This document shows, piece after piece, positions 16,266 through 33,354 of a stretch of 64,000 nt of DNA. Source of the stretch: JBBROS01 sp965199595 (GTDB lineage: Bacteria > Pseudomonadota > Alphaproteobacteria > Acetobacterales > Acetobacteraceae); the NCBI GenBank assembly GCA_965199595.1, contig OZ241182.1:806001-870000 (forward strand). The letters run 5' to 3'. The notes below the pieces were generated by a model that made no database searches, had not been told where the DNA came from, and saw only the letters and a list, made by a program, of their open reading frames with translations. The position numbers were made by a program, and so were the translations under genes. How positions within the stretch are numbered: the stretch's first letter is position 1; each line of letters begins with the position of its first letter.

Positions 16266-16360
16266 CCCGCCCTCACTCTGGAACGCGGGAGGACCGGGCT
16301 GCCGAACGGCGGCCTTGTTCGCTATGACCGCGGTTCCTGCACCACGGAAGGGGCAGGCAT

Positions 16361-16795
16361 TTGGCCAAGAAGATCGTCGGCTACATCAAGCTGCAGATTC
16401 CCGCCGGCAAGGCGAACCCGTCGCCGCCCGTGGGCCCGGCGCTGGGCCAGCGCGGGCTGAACATCATGGCGTTCTGCAAGGAATTCAATGCAGCCACGCA
16501 GGGCATGGAGCCCGGCACGCCGACCCCGGTCGTGATCACCGCCTTCGGTGACCGTACCTTCACCTTCGTGACCAAGACGCCGCCGAACACCTACTTCCTG
16601 AAGAAGGCCGCGGGCATCACCAAGGGCACGACGACGCCGGGCAAGGGCGCGGCGGTGGGCCGGGTCACGACGTCGCAGCTGCGCGAGATCGCGGACACGA
16701 AGATGAAGGACATGAACGCCAACGACCAGGACGCCGCGGTGCGGATGCTGGCCGGGTCGGCGCGTTCGATGGGCCTGACCGTGGTGGAGGGCTGA
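16361..16795 (+). CDS. rplK: 50S ribosomal protein L11
   Basis: 144 residues from a TTG start (16361) with GGAAGGGG upstream; the next in-frame starts would remove the conserved AKKIVGYIKLQIPAGKANPS N-terminus, so TTG is required. The N-terminal domain has the thiostrepton-loop Pro pair SPPVGPALGQRGLNIM and the C-terminal domain has the 23S-binding KKAAGITKGT and TTSQLREIA. L11 forms the GTPase-associated centre with L10-L12. The gene is the first of the operon and ends 3 bp before rplA. Confidence 0.97.
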   Translation: MAKKIVGYIKLQIPAGKANPSPPVGPALGQRGLNIMAFCKEFNAATQGMEPGTPTPVVITAFGDRTFTFVTKTPPNTYFLKKAAGITKGTTTPGKGAAVGRVTTSQLREIADTKMKDMNANDQDAAVRMLAGSARSMGLTVVEG

Positions 16796-16798
16796 TCC

Positions 16799-17494
16799 AT
16801 GGCACATGACAAGCGTCTGAAGGCTGGCTACGCGACGTTCGACCGCACCAAGTCGTTCTCCCTGGACGAGGCGATCGCGCTCGTTCGCTCCAACGCAAAG
16901 GCCAAGTTCGATGAGACCGTCGAGCTGAGCATGAACCTGGGCATCGATCCGCGTCACGCCGACCAGATGGTGCGCGGCCTGATCAGCCTGCCGAACGGCA
17001 CGGGCAAGACCCTGCGCGTGGGCGTGTTCGCCCGCGGGCCGAAGGCGCAGGAAGCGCTGGACGCCGGCGCGGACATCGTGGGTGCCGAGGACCTGGCCGA
17101 GAAGGTGCAGGGCGGTGAGTTCGGCTTCGACCGCTGCATCGCCACGCCGGACATGATGGCGCTGGTGGGGCGGCTGGGCAAGATCCTCGGGCCGCGCGGC
17201 CTGATGCCGAACCCGAAGCTCGGCACCGTGACGATGGACGTGAAGGGCGCCGTGCTGGCAGCCAAGAGCGGCCAGGTCGAGTTCCGTGCCGAGAAGGCCG
17301 GGATCATCCATGCCGGCATCGGCAAGGCGAGCTTCGACGACGCCAAGCTGGCCGAGAACATCCGCGCCCTGGTGGATGCGGTGCAGAAGGCGAAGCCCAC
17401 GGGCGCCAAGGGCACGTATCTCAAGACCGCGTCGCTCAGCTCCACGATGGGGCCGGGCGTGGCGCTCGACGTTTCGAGCCTCGCCGCCGCCTGA
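16799..17494 (+). CDS. rplA: 50S ribosomal protein L1
   Basis: 231 residues, the family length. The signature FDETVELSMNLGIDPRHADQ near residue 40 and GRLGKILGPRGLMPNPKLGT near 125 are the two parts of the L1 stalk fold that bind 23S rRNA; in many bacteria L1 also binds its own mRNA near the rplK start. It starts 3 bp after rplK. A 360-nt leader separates it from rplJ. Confidence 0.98.
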   Translation: MAHDKRLKAGYATFDRTKSFSLDEAIALVRSNAKAKFDETVELSMNLGIDPRHADQMVRGLISLPNGTGKTLRVGVFARGPKAQEALDAGADIVGAEDLAEKVQGGEFGFDRCIATPDMMALVGRLGKILGPRGLMPNPKLGTVTMDVKGAVLAAKSGQVEFRAEKAGIIHAGIGKASFDDAKLAENIRALVDAVQKAKPTGAKGTYLKTASLSSTMGPGVALDVSSLAAA

Positions 17495-17854
17495 TTGAAT
17501 TCGTCCGCTGCGAGGCGGGCGCATGGGCGGCAACCCAGGTTGCCGCCGGGGTGACGGCACACTGTCGTCACCGACCTGTCCAAGACCGCACGTCGTTCCC
17601 TCAGGGACGGTAAAAGGCCGAAAGCCTGCGCGCGGGAGACGGGGAAGCGAGGATGATCCCCGCCATGGCCTGTCCATGGCGACGGTGACCCGAGCGGTTC
17701 CGGCTAGAGGGTCCACCTGCGAGGGTGGCCTCGGGACAGGCGGAGGTGCGGCCATGGTGGCAGCACCTCGGGGCCCAGCGCCGCCTTCGGGCGGCATGGG
17801 TAGAACCCGGCCCTGGTGCGGTCCAAACGCACCGGGGTCAGCAGGAGACGGGTT
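17495..17854 (+). promoter_or_regulatory. Structured rplJ leader (L10-type autoregulatory leader)
   Basis: A 360-nt gap without a gene, full of stems: 17526-17534/17539-17547 (GGCGGCAAC), 17550-17556/17566-17572, a long-range pair GCCTGTCC (17668) with GGACAGGC (17734), CCACC/GGTGG within it, GAGGTGC (17743-17749) with GCACCTC (17763-17769), CCGCC-UUCG-GGCGG (17781-17794) and GGTGCG/CGCACC (17815-17833) just before the Shine-Dalgarno CAGGAG. The position matches the known L10 leader, in which L10-L12 represses its own mRNA; a match to that family needs a covariance search. Confidence 0.65.
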
Positions 17855-18385
17855 TTGGACCGTACGGAGAAGCGAGAGTTCGTGACCGTGCTCGGTCAGG
17901 TGTTCGCAGAGACGTCCATGGTGGTTGTCGCCCAGAACAATGGGCTGACGGTCGCCGAGGTGTCGGAACTGCGCCGCCGGATGCGTGCATCGGGATCGAC
18001 CTACAAGGTCGCGAAGAACCGGTTGGCCGTACTCGCCCTGGAAGGGACCCGTTTCGACGGCATCAAGCCAATGCTGAAGGGTCCGACCGCGCTCGCGTGG
18101 TCGATGGACCCGGTGGCCGTGGCGAAGGCCGCCGTCGATTACGCCAAGATCAACGAGAAGTTCGTCGTGATCGGCGGTGCGCTTGGAACCCAGATGCTCA
18201 ATGCGGATGGGATCAAGGCGCTCGCGGATCTGCCGTCGCTCGATGCGTTGCGTGCCCGTCTGCTGGGGATGATTCAGACCCCCGGCACCCGGATTGCCAC
18301 GATCGTCGCAGCACCGGCCGCACAGCTCGCGCGGGTCTTCGGGGCCTATGCCAGGAAGGACGAGGCGGAGGCCGAGGCGGCCTAG
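17855..18385 (+). CDS. rplJ: 50S ribosomal protein L10
   Basis: 176 residues from TTG 17855, chosen because it gives the alphaproteobacterial N-terminus MDRTEKREFV and follows CAGGAG by eight bases; an upstream in-frame GTG would read into the leader hairpins. YKVAKNRLAVLALEGT near residue 50 is the conserved rRNA-binding region; the acidic, Ala-rich C-terminal helix (ARKDEAEAEAA) anchors L7/L12 dimers. It forms the ribosomal stalk base and likely represses its own operon through the leader. Confidence 0.95.
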   Translation: MDRTEKREFVTVLGQVFAETSMVVVAQNNGLTVAEVSELRRRMRASGSTYKVAKNRLAVLALEGTRFDGIKPMLKGPTALAWSMDPVAVAKAAVDYAKINEKFVVIGGALGTQMLNADGIKALADLPSLDALRARLLGMIQTPGTRIATIVAAPAAQLARVFGAYARKDEAEAEAA

Positions 18386-18471
18386 GCCGCCACGCGCACC
18401 AGCCATCAGCACATGCCGGGCCGTGTGGCCTTGCATGGAACCACTCAAGGTCTAACTAAGGAACTACGAAC

Positions 18472-18846
18472 ATGGCCGATCTGGCAAACCTGGTCGAAGA
18501 GCTCAGCAAGCTTACGGTTCTCGAGGCCGCCGAGCTTTCGAAGATGCTTGAAGAGAAGTGGGGCGTTTCCGCCGCAGCACCGGCCGCCGCTGCGGCAGCC
18601 GGCCCGGCTGCTCCTGCCGCCGTTGTTGAAGAGCAGACCGAGTTCACCGTGATCCTCGCCAAGGCCGGCGAGAAGAAGATCAACGTGATCAAGGAAATCC
18701 GGACCATCACCGGTCTGGGCCTGAAGGAAGCCAAGGACCTCGTCGAGGGCGCACCGAAGACCGTCAAGGAAGGCGTGAACAAGGACGAGGCCGAGAAGCT
18801 GAAGAAGCAGCTTGAAGAGCAGGGCGCCTCTGTCGAAGTCAAGTAG
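18472..18846 (+). CDS. rplL: 50S ribosomal protein L7/L12
   Basis: 124 residues: N-terminal dimerisation helices (ADLANLVEELSKLTVLEAAE), an Ala/Pro-rich flexible hinge at about 36-54, and the C-terminal factor-binding domain with KINVIKEIRTITGLGLKEAK. Multiple copies bind L10 and recruit EF-Tu and other GTPases. It lies 86 bp after rplJ with an AAGGAA Shine-Dalgarno. A strong hairpin follows the stop and probably lowers rpoBC transcription relative to the stalk proteins. Confidence 0.98.
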   Translation: MADLANLVEELSKLTVLEAAELSKMLEEKWGVSAAAPAAAAAAGPAAPAAVVEEQTEFTVILAKAGEKKINVIKEIRTITGLGLKEAKDLVEGAPKTVKEGVNKDEAEKLKKQLEEQGASVEVK

Positions 18847-18855
18847 CTTCGATCT

Positions 18856-18924
18856 CCCGGCCTTGGCCGGGGCCTGAACGGGATGCGGGTGGAAACCAGG
18901 TTGGTTTCCGCCCGCGAACCCGTT
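18856..18924 (+). terminator. Attenuator-like hairpins between rplL and rpoB
   Basis: CCCGGCC-TT-GGCCGGG (18856-18871) is followed by a second, very stable stem GCGGGTGGAAACC (18885-18897) with its exact partner (18903-18915), extended by AACGGG/CCCGTT (18877-18882/18919-18924). There is no long T-run, so partial termination or RNase III cleavage, as known at this junction in enterobacteria, is more likely than a full stop. Confidence 0.6.
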
Positions 18925-19072
18925 GTTGAATGGCGACCGCCGTGATGCCCCGCCGCTCTGGGCCGCATGATGGTCAAACGACCCGGATGGCCCCGGGGTT
19001 TCAGGGCCATGGACGTGCGTTGGCGAACAGGGGGCGAGTCTTCGCTCCCATCACTCTGGGCAAGGATTGGCG

Positions 19073-23242
<4,170 letters not shown>

Positions 23243-23252
23243 CGTTCCGGCC

Positions 23253-23280
23253 GCCGGCCTTCCTGCGCAGGAGGGCCGGC
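23253..23280 (+). other. Hairpin in the rpoB-rpoC gap
   Basis: GCCGGCC (23253-23259) pairs with GGCCGGC (23274-23280), with an inner CCT/AGG pair around a GCGC loop. No T-run follows, so it is more likely a processing or stability element than a terminator. Confidence 0.45.
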
Positions 23281-23343
23281 TGGCGATGACGTGGACATTG
23301 AATGCGCGGCCCGGCGAGGCCGCAGAATGAGAGGGTTCGACGC

Positions 23344-27525
<4,182 letters not shown>

Positions 27526-27557
27526 CACTCCTCCCGCTGCGCCTATCGCGAAGGAAT

Positions 27558-27590
27558 GAGGCCGGGGCGACCCGGCCTCGTTCTCATTTG
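27558..27590 (+). terminator. Rho-independent terminator after rpoC
   Basis: GAGGCCGGG (27558-27566), loop GCGA, CCCGGCCTC (27571-27579), then a T-rich stretch GTTCTCATTTG. A perfect 9-bp GC-rich stem with a U-rich tail, 32 bp after the rpoC stop, ends the rplK-rpoC transcript. Confidence 0.75.
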
Positions 27591-27726
27591 TGGGCATCGG
27601 ATGCCCAGCCGTCCTCCGACCGTTGGGCCGTCCCAGGTCCGATCCCATTTGCGGCACCGGCGCCCGGCCGAGGCAACGACCCTGCTCCGCCCTCGTTCGG
27701 GTGCTGTCATTCGCAGGAGCAGCATC

Positions 27727-28734
27727 ATGAGTGAAGACGAAACCAGCGTGTCCCGCCGCAAGGCCTTTGGTGCGGCCGGATTGGGCCTCGCCGTTGCGGC
27801 CGCTGGACCGGTCCTGGCCCAGACTACCCCAGCTCCGGCAGCCAACCCGGCGCAGCCGCTGCAGGACCCCAGGGGCAAGTTCCCCAAGCCGCCCTTTGCC
27901 AAGCAGTCCCAGCCCTTCCCGGGGCTGGCCGGCAAGATGGACCCGAAGCCGGATCATGGCGAAACCAGCTACAGGGGCTCGGGCCGGCTGGCAGGGCGCA
28001 AGGCGTTGATCACGGGCGGCGACTCGGGCATGGGCCGGGCCGCGGCTATCGCCTATGCCCGGGAGGGCGCGGATGTCGCGATCAACTATCTGCCTGCCGA
28101 GGAACCGGACGCGCAGGAGGTGGTGGCGCTGATCCGCCAGGCCGGGCGCAAGGCCGTGGCAATCCCCGGGGATCTGCGGGATGAGGCATTCTGCCGGCAG
28201 CTGGTGGCGCAGGCGGTGCAGGGGCTCGGCGGACTGGACATTCTGGTCAGCAACGCCGGGCGGCAGCAGGCGCATGCGTCGATCCTCGACATCTCCAACG
28301 AGGATTTCGACGCAACGATGAAGACCAACATCTATGCGCCATTCTGGATCATCAAGGCCGCGCTGCCGCACCTGCCGCCGGGGGCCACGATCATCGCGAC
28401 CACCTCGGAGCAGGCATATGATCCCACGCCGGACCTCTATGACTATGCGCAGACCAAGGCGGCCACGATGAACTTCGTGAAGTCCCTGGCCAAGCAGCTG
28501 GCCTCGAAAGGCATTCGCGTGAACGGCGTGGCACCGGGCCCGATCTGGACGCCGCTGCAGGTGGCGGGTGGGGCGAGCATGGAGAAGCTGGAGAAGTTCG
28601 GCGGCATGACCCCGCTGGGCCGGCCGGGTCAGCCGGTGGAACTGGCTGGCATCTATGTGCAGCTTGCGGCGGAGGATGGCAGCTATGCGACGGGCCAGGT
28701 GTATGGCGCGGCGGGTGGATCGGGCCAGCCCTAG
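27727..28734 (+). CDS. Tat-exported short-chain dehydrogenase (YghA-like)
   Basis: 335 residues with AGGAG ahead of ATG 27727. The N-terminus has a twin-arginine motif SRRKAFGAAGLG, a hydrophobic stretch and an end near VLAQT, then a Pro-rich linker (to about 85). The SDR domain follows: ALITGGDSGMGRAAA (NAD(P) site), SNAGRQQAH, catalytic Ser in IATTSEQAY, and Tyr-Lys in YDYAQTKAA. It most resembles YghA-type oxidoreductases with the GGDSGxGRAAAIAYAREGADV pattern. An SDR in the periplasm with a soluble cofactor is unusual; a degraded or lipoprotein-like leader is possible. It sits alone between rpoC and rpsL. Confidence 0.88.
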   Translation: MSEDETSVSRRKAFGAAGLGLAVAAAGPVLAQTTPAPAANPAQPLQDPRGKFPKPPFAKQSQPFPGLAGKMDPKPDHGETSYRGSGRLAGRKALITGGDSGMGRAAAIAYAREGADVAINYLPAEEPDAQEVVALIRQAGRKAVAIPGDLRDEAFCRQLVAQAVQGLGGLDILVSNAGRQQAHASILDISNEDFDATMKTNIYAPFWIIKAALPHLPPGATIIATTSEQAYDPTPDLYDYAQTKAATMNFVKSLAKQLASKGIRVNGVAPGPIWTPLQVAGGASMEKLEKFGGMTPLGRPGQPVELAGIYVQLAAEDGSYATGQVYGAAGGSGQP

Positions 28735-29096
28735 ACCGGCATCGTGTTCATGGACCCGGCTCGTGAACGGGTCGGGTCCAACCCAAGCCGCTTGCAACAG
28801 AAACAAAACAGGGTTTCTTCGATCGACCGGGCGGTCGTGGCAGGCCGCTCGCCGCAAACATGCCGATGAGGTCTTGACGGGCCGGGTCAGCGGGCGTAGG
28901 CATCGCCCCCTCGACGGACCTGGTGCATCCAGGCTTGTCGTCGCTTACAGCGTGCGCTTGGAACCGCGGCCCACGGGCCGCTCAGACCTGGTGCCAGATG
29001 GCTTCGTGGACAGGGTGACCTGGTCTGCCTCGCCGTCATGTGATTGACGGGAAGCCGGGTTGGGCCGGGCAGCAGGACAGGGATCGGAAGAGGCGT
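28735..29096 (+). other. Intergenic region ahead of rpsL (promoter region of the str operon)
   Basis: No gene is seen in 362 bp. A stem TGGACCCG/CGGGTCCA (28751-28758/28773-28780) just after the SDR stop may end that transcript. A possible promoter is TTGACG (28874-28879), 17 bp, TAGGCA (28897-28902); the -10 is weak, so it is only a candidate. The remaining 190 bp would be an untranslated leader of rpsL. Confidence 0.4.
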
Positions 29097-29468
29097 ATGC
29101 CGACCATCAACCAGTTGATTGCCAATGGGCGTGAGCCCGCGCCGAAGCGCAACAAGGTGCCGGCCCTGGAGGGTTGCCCCCAGAAGCGTGGCGTTTGCAC
29201 GCGCGTCTATACCACGACGCCGAAGAAGCCGAACTCGGCCTTGCGCAAGGTTGCCAAGGTGCGTCTGACCAACGGCTACGAGGTCGTGAGCTACATCCCT
29301 GGTGAGGGTCACAACCTGCAGGAGCACAGCGTCGTGCTGATCCGCGGCGGGCGCGTGAAGGACTTGCCGGGCGTGCGTTACCACATCCTGCGCGGCGTGC
29401 TCGACACGCAGGGTCTGCCGAAGCGTCGTCAGCGCCGTTCGCTGTATGGCGCCAAGCGGCCGAAGTAG
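29097..29468 (+). CDS. rpsL: 30S ribosomal protein S12
   Basis: 123 residues from ATG 29097 (MPTINQLIANGRE); an upstream in-frame start would add a non-conserved extension. The decoding-centre motifs TTTPKKPNSALRKVAKVRLT and GGRVKDLPGVRYH are intact, with Lys at the positions where streptomycin resistance arises (PKKPNS and GRVKDLPG), the usual sensitive form. S12 monitors codon-anticodon pairing. It is the first gene of the str operon, 12 bp before rpsG. Confidence 0.99.
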   Translation: MPTINQLIANGREPAPKRNKVPALEGCPQKRGVCTRVYTTTPKKPNSALRKVAKVRLTNGYEVVSYIPGEGHNLQEHSVVLIRGGRVKDLPGVRYHILRGVLDTQGLPKRRQRRSLYGAKRPK

Positions 29469-29480
29469 GGAGAGGGCGAG

Positions 29481-29957
29481 ATGAGCCGACGTCGCAAGGC
29501 GGTAAAGCGCGAGATCCTTCCGGACGCCAAGTTCGGGGATATCGTGATCACCCGCTTCATGAACGCGCTGATGTATGACGGCAAGAAGAGTGCTGCCGAA
29601 GGCATCGTCTATGGTGCCATGGAAGTGCTGAAGAAGCGTGGCGGCCCGCAGGCCGATCCGGTCCGGATGTTCCACGAGGCGCTGGACAATGTGAAGCCTG
29701 CTGTCGAGGTGCGGTCGCGCCGGGTCGGCGGCGCTACGTATCAGGTGCCGGTCGAAGTCCGGACGGAGCGTCGTCAGGCGCTGGCCATTCGTTGGCTGAT
29801 CGACAGTGCCCGCAAGCGCGGTGAGCACACGATGGAAGAGCGGCTTTCAAACGAGCTGAACGACGCGGTGAACAACCGGGGTTCGGCGGTGAAGAAGCGG
29901 GAAGACACCCATCGGATGGCGGAGGCGAACAAGGCTTTCAGCCATTATCGCTGGTAG
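29481..29957 (+). CDS. rpsG: 30S ribosomal protein S7
   Basis: 158 residues, family length. MSRRRKAVKREILPDAKFGD is the usual start; the hairpin region with GGATYQVPVEV and RWLIDSARKRGEHTM, which touch the E site and 16S rRNA 3' domain, is complete. S7 starts assembly of the small-subunit head. AGGGAGAG precedes the ATG. In most relatives fusA follows here; in this window the next gene is tuf, 129 bp on. Confidence 0.98.
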   Translation: MSRRRKAVKREILPDAKFGDIVITRFMNALMYDGKKSAAEGIVYGAMEVLKKRGGPQADPVRMFHEALDNVKPAVEVRSRRVGGATYQVPVEVRTERRQALAIRWLIDSARKRGEHTMEERLSNELNDAVNNRGSAVKKREDTHRMAEANKAFSHYRW

Positions 29958-30086
29958 GCTGTAACTCTGCCGCCAGACCGGGCGGGGCCGCAAGGACCGC
30001 CGGGTGGCGGTGACAACTGCAAAGGCGCGCCTCCCGGCGCGCTACAATCGTAAGGCACGCCCCGGGGCGGGCGATGGAGAGACGAG
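29958..30086 (+). promoter_or_regulatory. rpsG-tuf gap with a candidate tuf promoter
   Basis: The gap holds no fusA. TACAAT at 30043-30048 matches five of six -10 positions but no good -35 is found 16-18 bp upstream. A GCGCGCC/GGCGCGC stem (about 30025-30042) lies directly ahead of it. GGAGAG precedes tuf. A separate tuf promoter is plausible, not shown. Confidence 0.35.
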
Positions 30087-31277
<1,191 letters not shown>

Positions 31278-31307
31278 CGCGAACCGGCACCCGAACGGAC
31301 AAGCACT

Positions 31308-31616
31308 ATGGATAACCAGAACATCCGCATTCGCCTGAAGGCGTATGATCACCGCGTGCTGGACAACAGCACGCGGGAGATCGTGAACACGGCGAAGCGG
31401 ACCGGTGCGCGGGTTCGGGGCCCGATTCCGCTGCCGACGCACATTGAGCGGTTCACCGTGAACCGCTCCCCCCACGTGGACAAGAAGAGCCGCGAGCAGT
31501 TCGAGATCCGGACCCATCGCCGCCTCCTGGACATCGTAGAGCCCACGCCGCAGACGGTGGACGCGCTGATGAAGCTCGACCTCGCATCCGGCGTGGACGT
31601 CGAAATCAAGCTGTAA
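31308..31616 (+). CDS. rpsJ: 30S ribosomal protein S10
   Basis: 102 residues, MDNQNIRIRLKAYDHRVLD at the start and the extended loop with PLPTHIERFTVNRSPHVDKK that enters the small-subunit head. S10 is also NusE, the partner of NusB and NusG in antitermination. It starts the S10 operon gene order; 30 bp after tuf and 12 bp ahead of rplC. No promoter is evident between tuf and rpsJ, so the str and S10 genes may share a transcript. Confidence 0.98.
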   Translation: MDNQNIRIRLKAYDHRVLDNSTREIVNTAKRTGARVRGPIPLPTHIERFTVNRSPHVDKKSREQFEIRTHRRLLDIVEPTPQTVDALMKLDLASGVDVEIKL

Positions 31617-31628
31617 GGGTCGGGGATC

Positions 31629-32351
31629 ATGACGATCGGGAACGGCCGCACCGGGCTGGTCGCGAAGAAGCTGGGCATGACCCGGATCTTCAAGGAAGAC
31701 GGCACGCACGTGCCGGTGACGGTGTTGCATCTGGACGAGGTTCAGGTGGTTGATGTTCGCACCGAGGAGCGCGACGGCTACAACGCCGTGCAGCTCGGTT
31801 GGGGCAAGGCCAAGGTCAAGAACGTCAGCCAGCCGAACAAGGGTCATTTCGCCAAGCTGAAGGTTGAGCCGAAGGCCAAGCTGGTTGAGTTCCGCGTGGC
31901 CAAGGATGCGCTGCTCGAAAGCGGCCAGGTTGTCACCGCCGATCATTTCGTGGTCGGCCAGAAGATCGATGTGTGCGGCATCAGCAAGGGCAAGGGCTTC
32001 GCCGGCGGCATGAAGCGATGGAACTTCCGTGGGCTCGAGGCCTCGCACGGCGTGTCCGTCAGCCATCGGAGCCTCGGCTCGACCGGCAACCGGCAGGATC
32101 CGGGCAAGACCTTCAAGAACAAGAAGATGCCGGGCCATCTCGGCTGTGAGCGGATCACCACGCTGAACATGGTCGTCGCGATGGTTGACGCCGAGCGGGG
32201 CCTGCTGATGGTCCGTGGTGCGGTGCCTGGTGCGAAGAACGGCTACGTGATGGTGCGCGACGCCATCAAGAAGGCCCGGCATGCCGATGCACCATATCCG
32301 GCCGCGATCCGCGCCGGTGCTCCGGTCGCCGACGCACCGGCCGAAGCCTAG
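31629..32351 (+). CDS. rplC: 50S ribosomal protein L3
   Basis: 240 residues, with the alphaproteobacterial C-terminal Ala/Pro-rich tail (GAPVADAPAEA). TGLVAKKLGMTRIFKEDGTHV near the start and the loop segment FAGGMKRWNFRG, SHGVSVSHRSLGSTG with the methylated-Gln region (GNRQDPGKTFK) reaching the peptidyl transferase centre are intact. It is one of the primary 23S binders. It starts 12 bp after rpsJ. Confidence 0.98.
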   Translation: MTIGNGRTGLVAKKLGMTRIFKEDGTHVPVTVLHLDEVQVVDVRTEERDGYNAVQLGWGKAKVKNVSQPNKGHFAKLKVEPKAKLVEFRVAKDALLESGQVVTADHFVVGQKIDVCGISKGKGFAGGMKRWNFRGLEASHGVSVSHRSLGSTGNRQDPGKTFKNKKMPGHLGCERITTLNMVVAMVDAERGLLMVRGAVPGAKNGYVMVRDAIKKARHADAPYPAAIRAGAPVADAPAEA

Positions 32352-32361
32352 GGATCAGACG

Positions 32362-32994
32362 ATGCAGATCGATATCAAGACGCTTGACGGTGGTTCGGCC
32401 GGGTCGGCCGAGCTGCCCAACGAGTTCTTCGCCCAGGCGCCACGCAAGGACATCATCGCGCGGGTGGTGCACTGGCAGATGGCAAAGTGCCGGGCCGGGA
32501 CGCACAAGACCAAGGGCATGGGCGAGGTTTCCGGCACGACCAAAAAGCCGTTCAAGCAGAAGGGCACGGGCAACGCCCGTCAGGGCAGCCTGCGGTCGCC
32601 GCAGTACCGGACTGGTGGCGTTGTCCACGGTCCGGTTGTGCGCAGCCATGAGTTCGACCTGCCGAAGAAGGTTCGCCGCCTGGGCCTGATCAGCGCGCTG
32701 TCGCAGAAGCAGGCTGAAGGCAAGCTGGTCGTGCTGGATGGATGCACCGGCGGCAACGGCAAGACCAAGGACCTTGTGGCCAAGCTGAAGGCGCTGGGCT
32801 GGACGAGCGCTCTGGTTGTGGATCATGCGGTGGACGACAACTTCCTGCGCGCGAGCCGCAACGTGGTGGGTTTCAACGTGCTGCCGACCATCGGTGCGAA
32901 CGTTTATGACATCATCCGGCACGACGTGCTGGTGGTGACGACGGCCGCCATCGAGGGGCTCAAGGCACGGCTGGGCACGGGAGCGGCAGCATGA
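32362..32994 (+). CDS. rplD: 50S ribosomal protein L4
   Basis: 210 residues from ATG 32362, 10 bp after rplC; an earlier in-frame ATG inside rplC is not supported. The tunnel loop KPFKQKGTGNARQGSLRSPQ is present and unmodified, which is the region where macrolide resistance changes occur. The C-terminal half has the Rossmann-like fold with the tail used by enterobacteria for operon autoregulation; whether L4 does this here is unknown. Overlaps rplW by ATGA. Confidence 0.98.
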   Translation: MQIDIKTLDGGSAGSAELPNEFFAQAPRKDIIARVVHWQMAKCRAGTHKTKGMGEVSGTTKKPFKQKGTGNARQGSLRSPQYRTGGVVHGPVVRSHEFDLPKKVRRLGLISALSQKQAEGKLVVLDGCTGGNGKTKDLVAKLKALGWTSALVVDHAVDDNFLRASRNVVGFNVLPTIGANVYDIIRHDVLVVTTAAIEGLKARLGTGAAA

Positions 32995-33332
32995 GCACTC
33001 GTCAGGTTCTGGTCGCTCGCAAGAAGGCGGCAACCATGTCGCGGGAGACGATGTTCCAGGTCGTGCGGAGTCCGGTGATCACCGAGAAGGCGACCCTGCT
33101 GACCGAGCGCAATCAGGTCGTGTTCCGCGTCGCGATCGACGCGACCAAGCCGGAGATCAAGTCCGCGGTCGAGGGTCTGTTCGGCGTCAAGGTGCTGGGT
33201 GTGAACACGCTGGTGCAGAAGGGCAAGACCAAGCGCTTCCGTGGCCGCCCGGGCGTTCGGTCGGACGTGAAGAAGGCGTATGTGCAGCTGGCCGAAGGAC
33301 AGTCGATCGACATGTCCACCGGCCTGAGCTGA
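32991..33332 (+). CDS. rplW: 50S ribosomal protein L23
   Basis: 113 residues from the ATG that overlaps the rplD stop; a second ATG at 33036 (MSRETMFQVV) would give 98 residues, closer to the family mean, and both are possible. VVRSPVITEKATLLTERNQ is the family signature and GRPGVRSDVKKAYVQL the C-terminal part. L23 lies at the tunnel exit and docks trigger factor and SRP. Confidence 0.96.
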   Translation: MSTRQVLVARKKAATMSRETMFQVVRSPVITEKATLLTERNQVVFRVAIDATKPEIKSAVEGLFGVKVLGVNTLVQKGKTKRFRGRPGVRSDVKKAYVQLAEGQSIDMSTGLS

Positions 33333-33354
33333 GCCGGGACCGAGGATCCAGACG

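Noticed and set aside
29045..29050. TTGACG ahead of rpsL as a second promoter
   Set aside because: No -10-like hexamer lies 16-18 bp downstream and it is only about 50 bp from the start codon.
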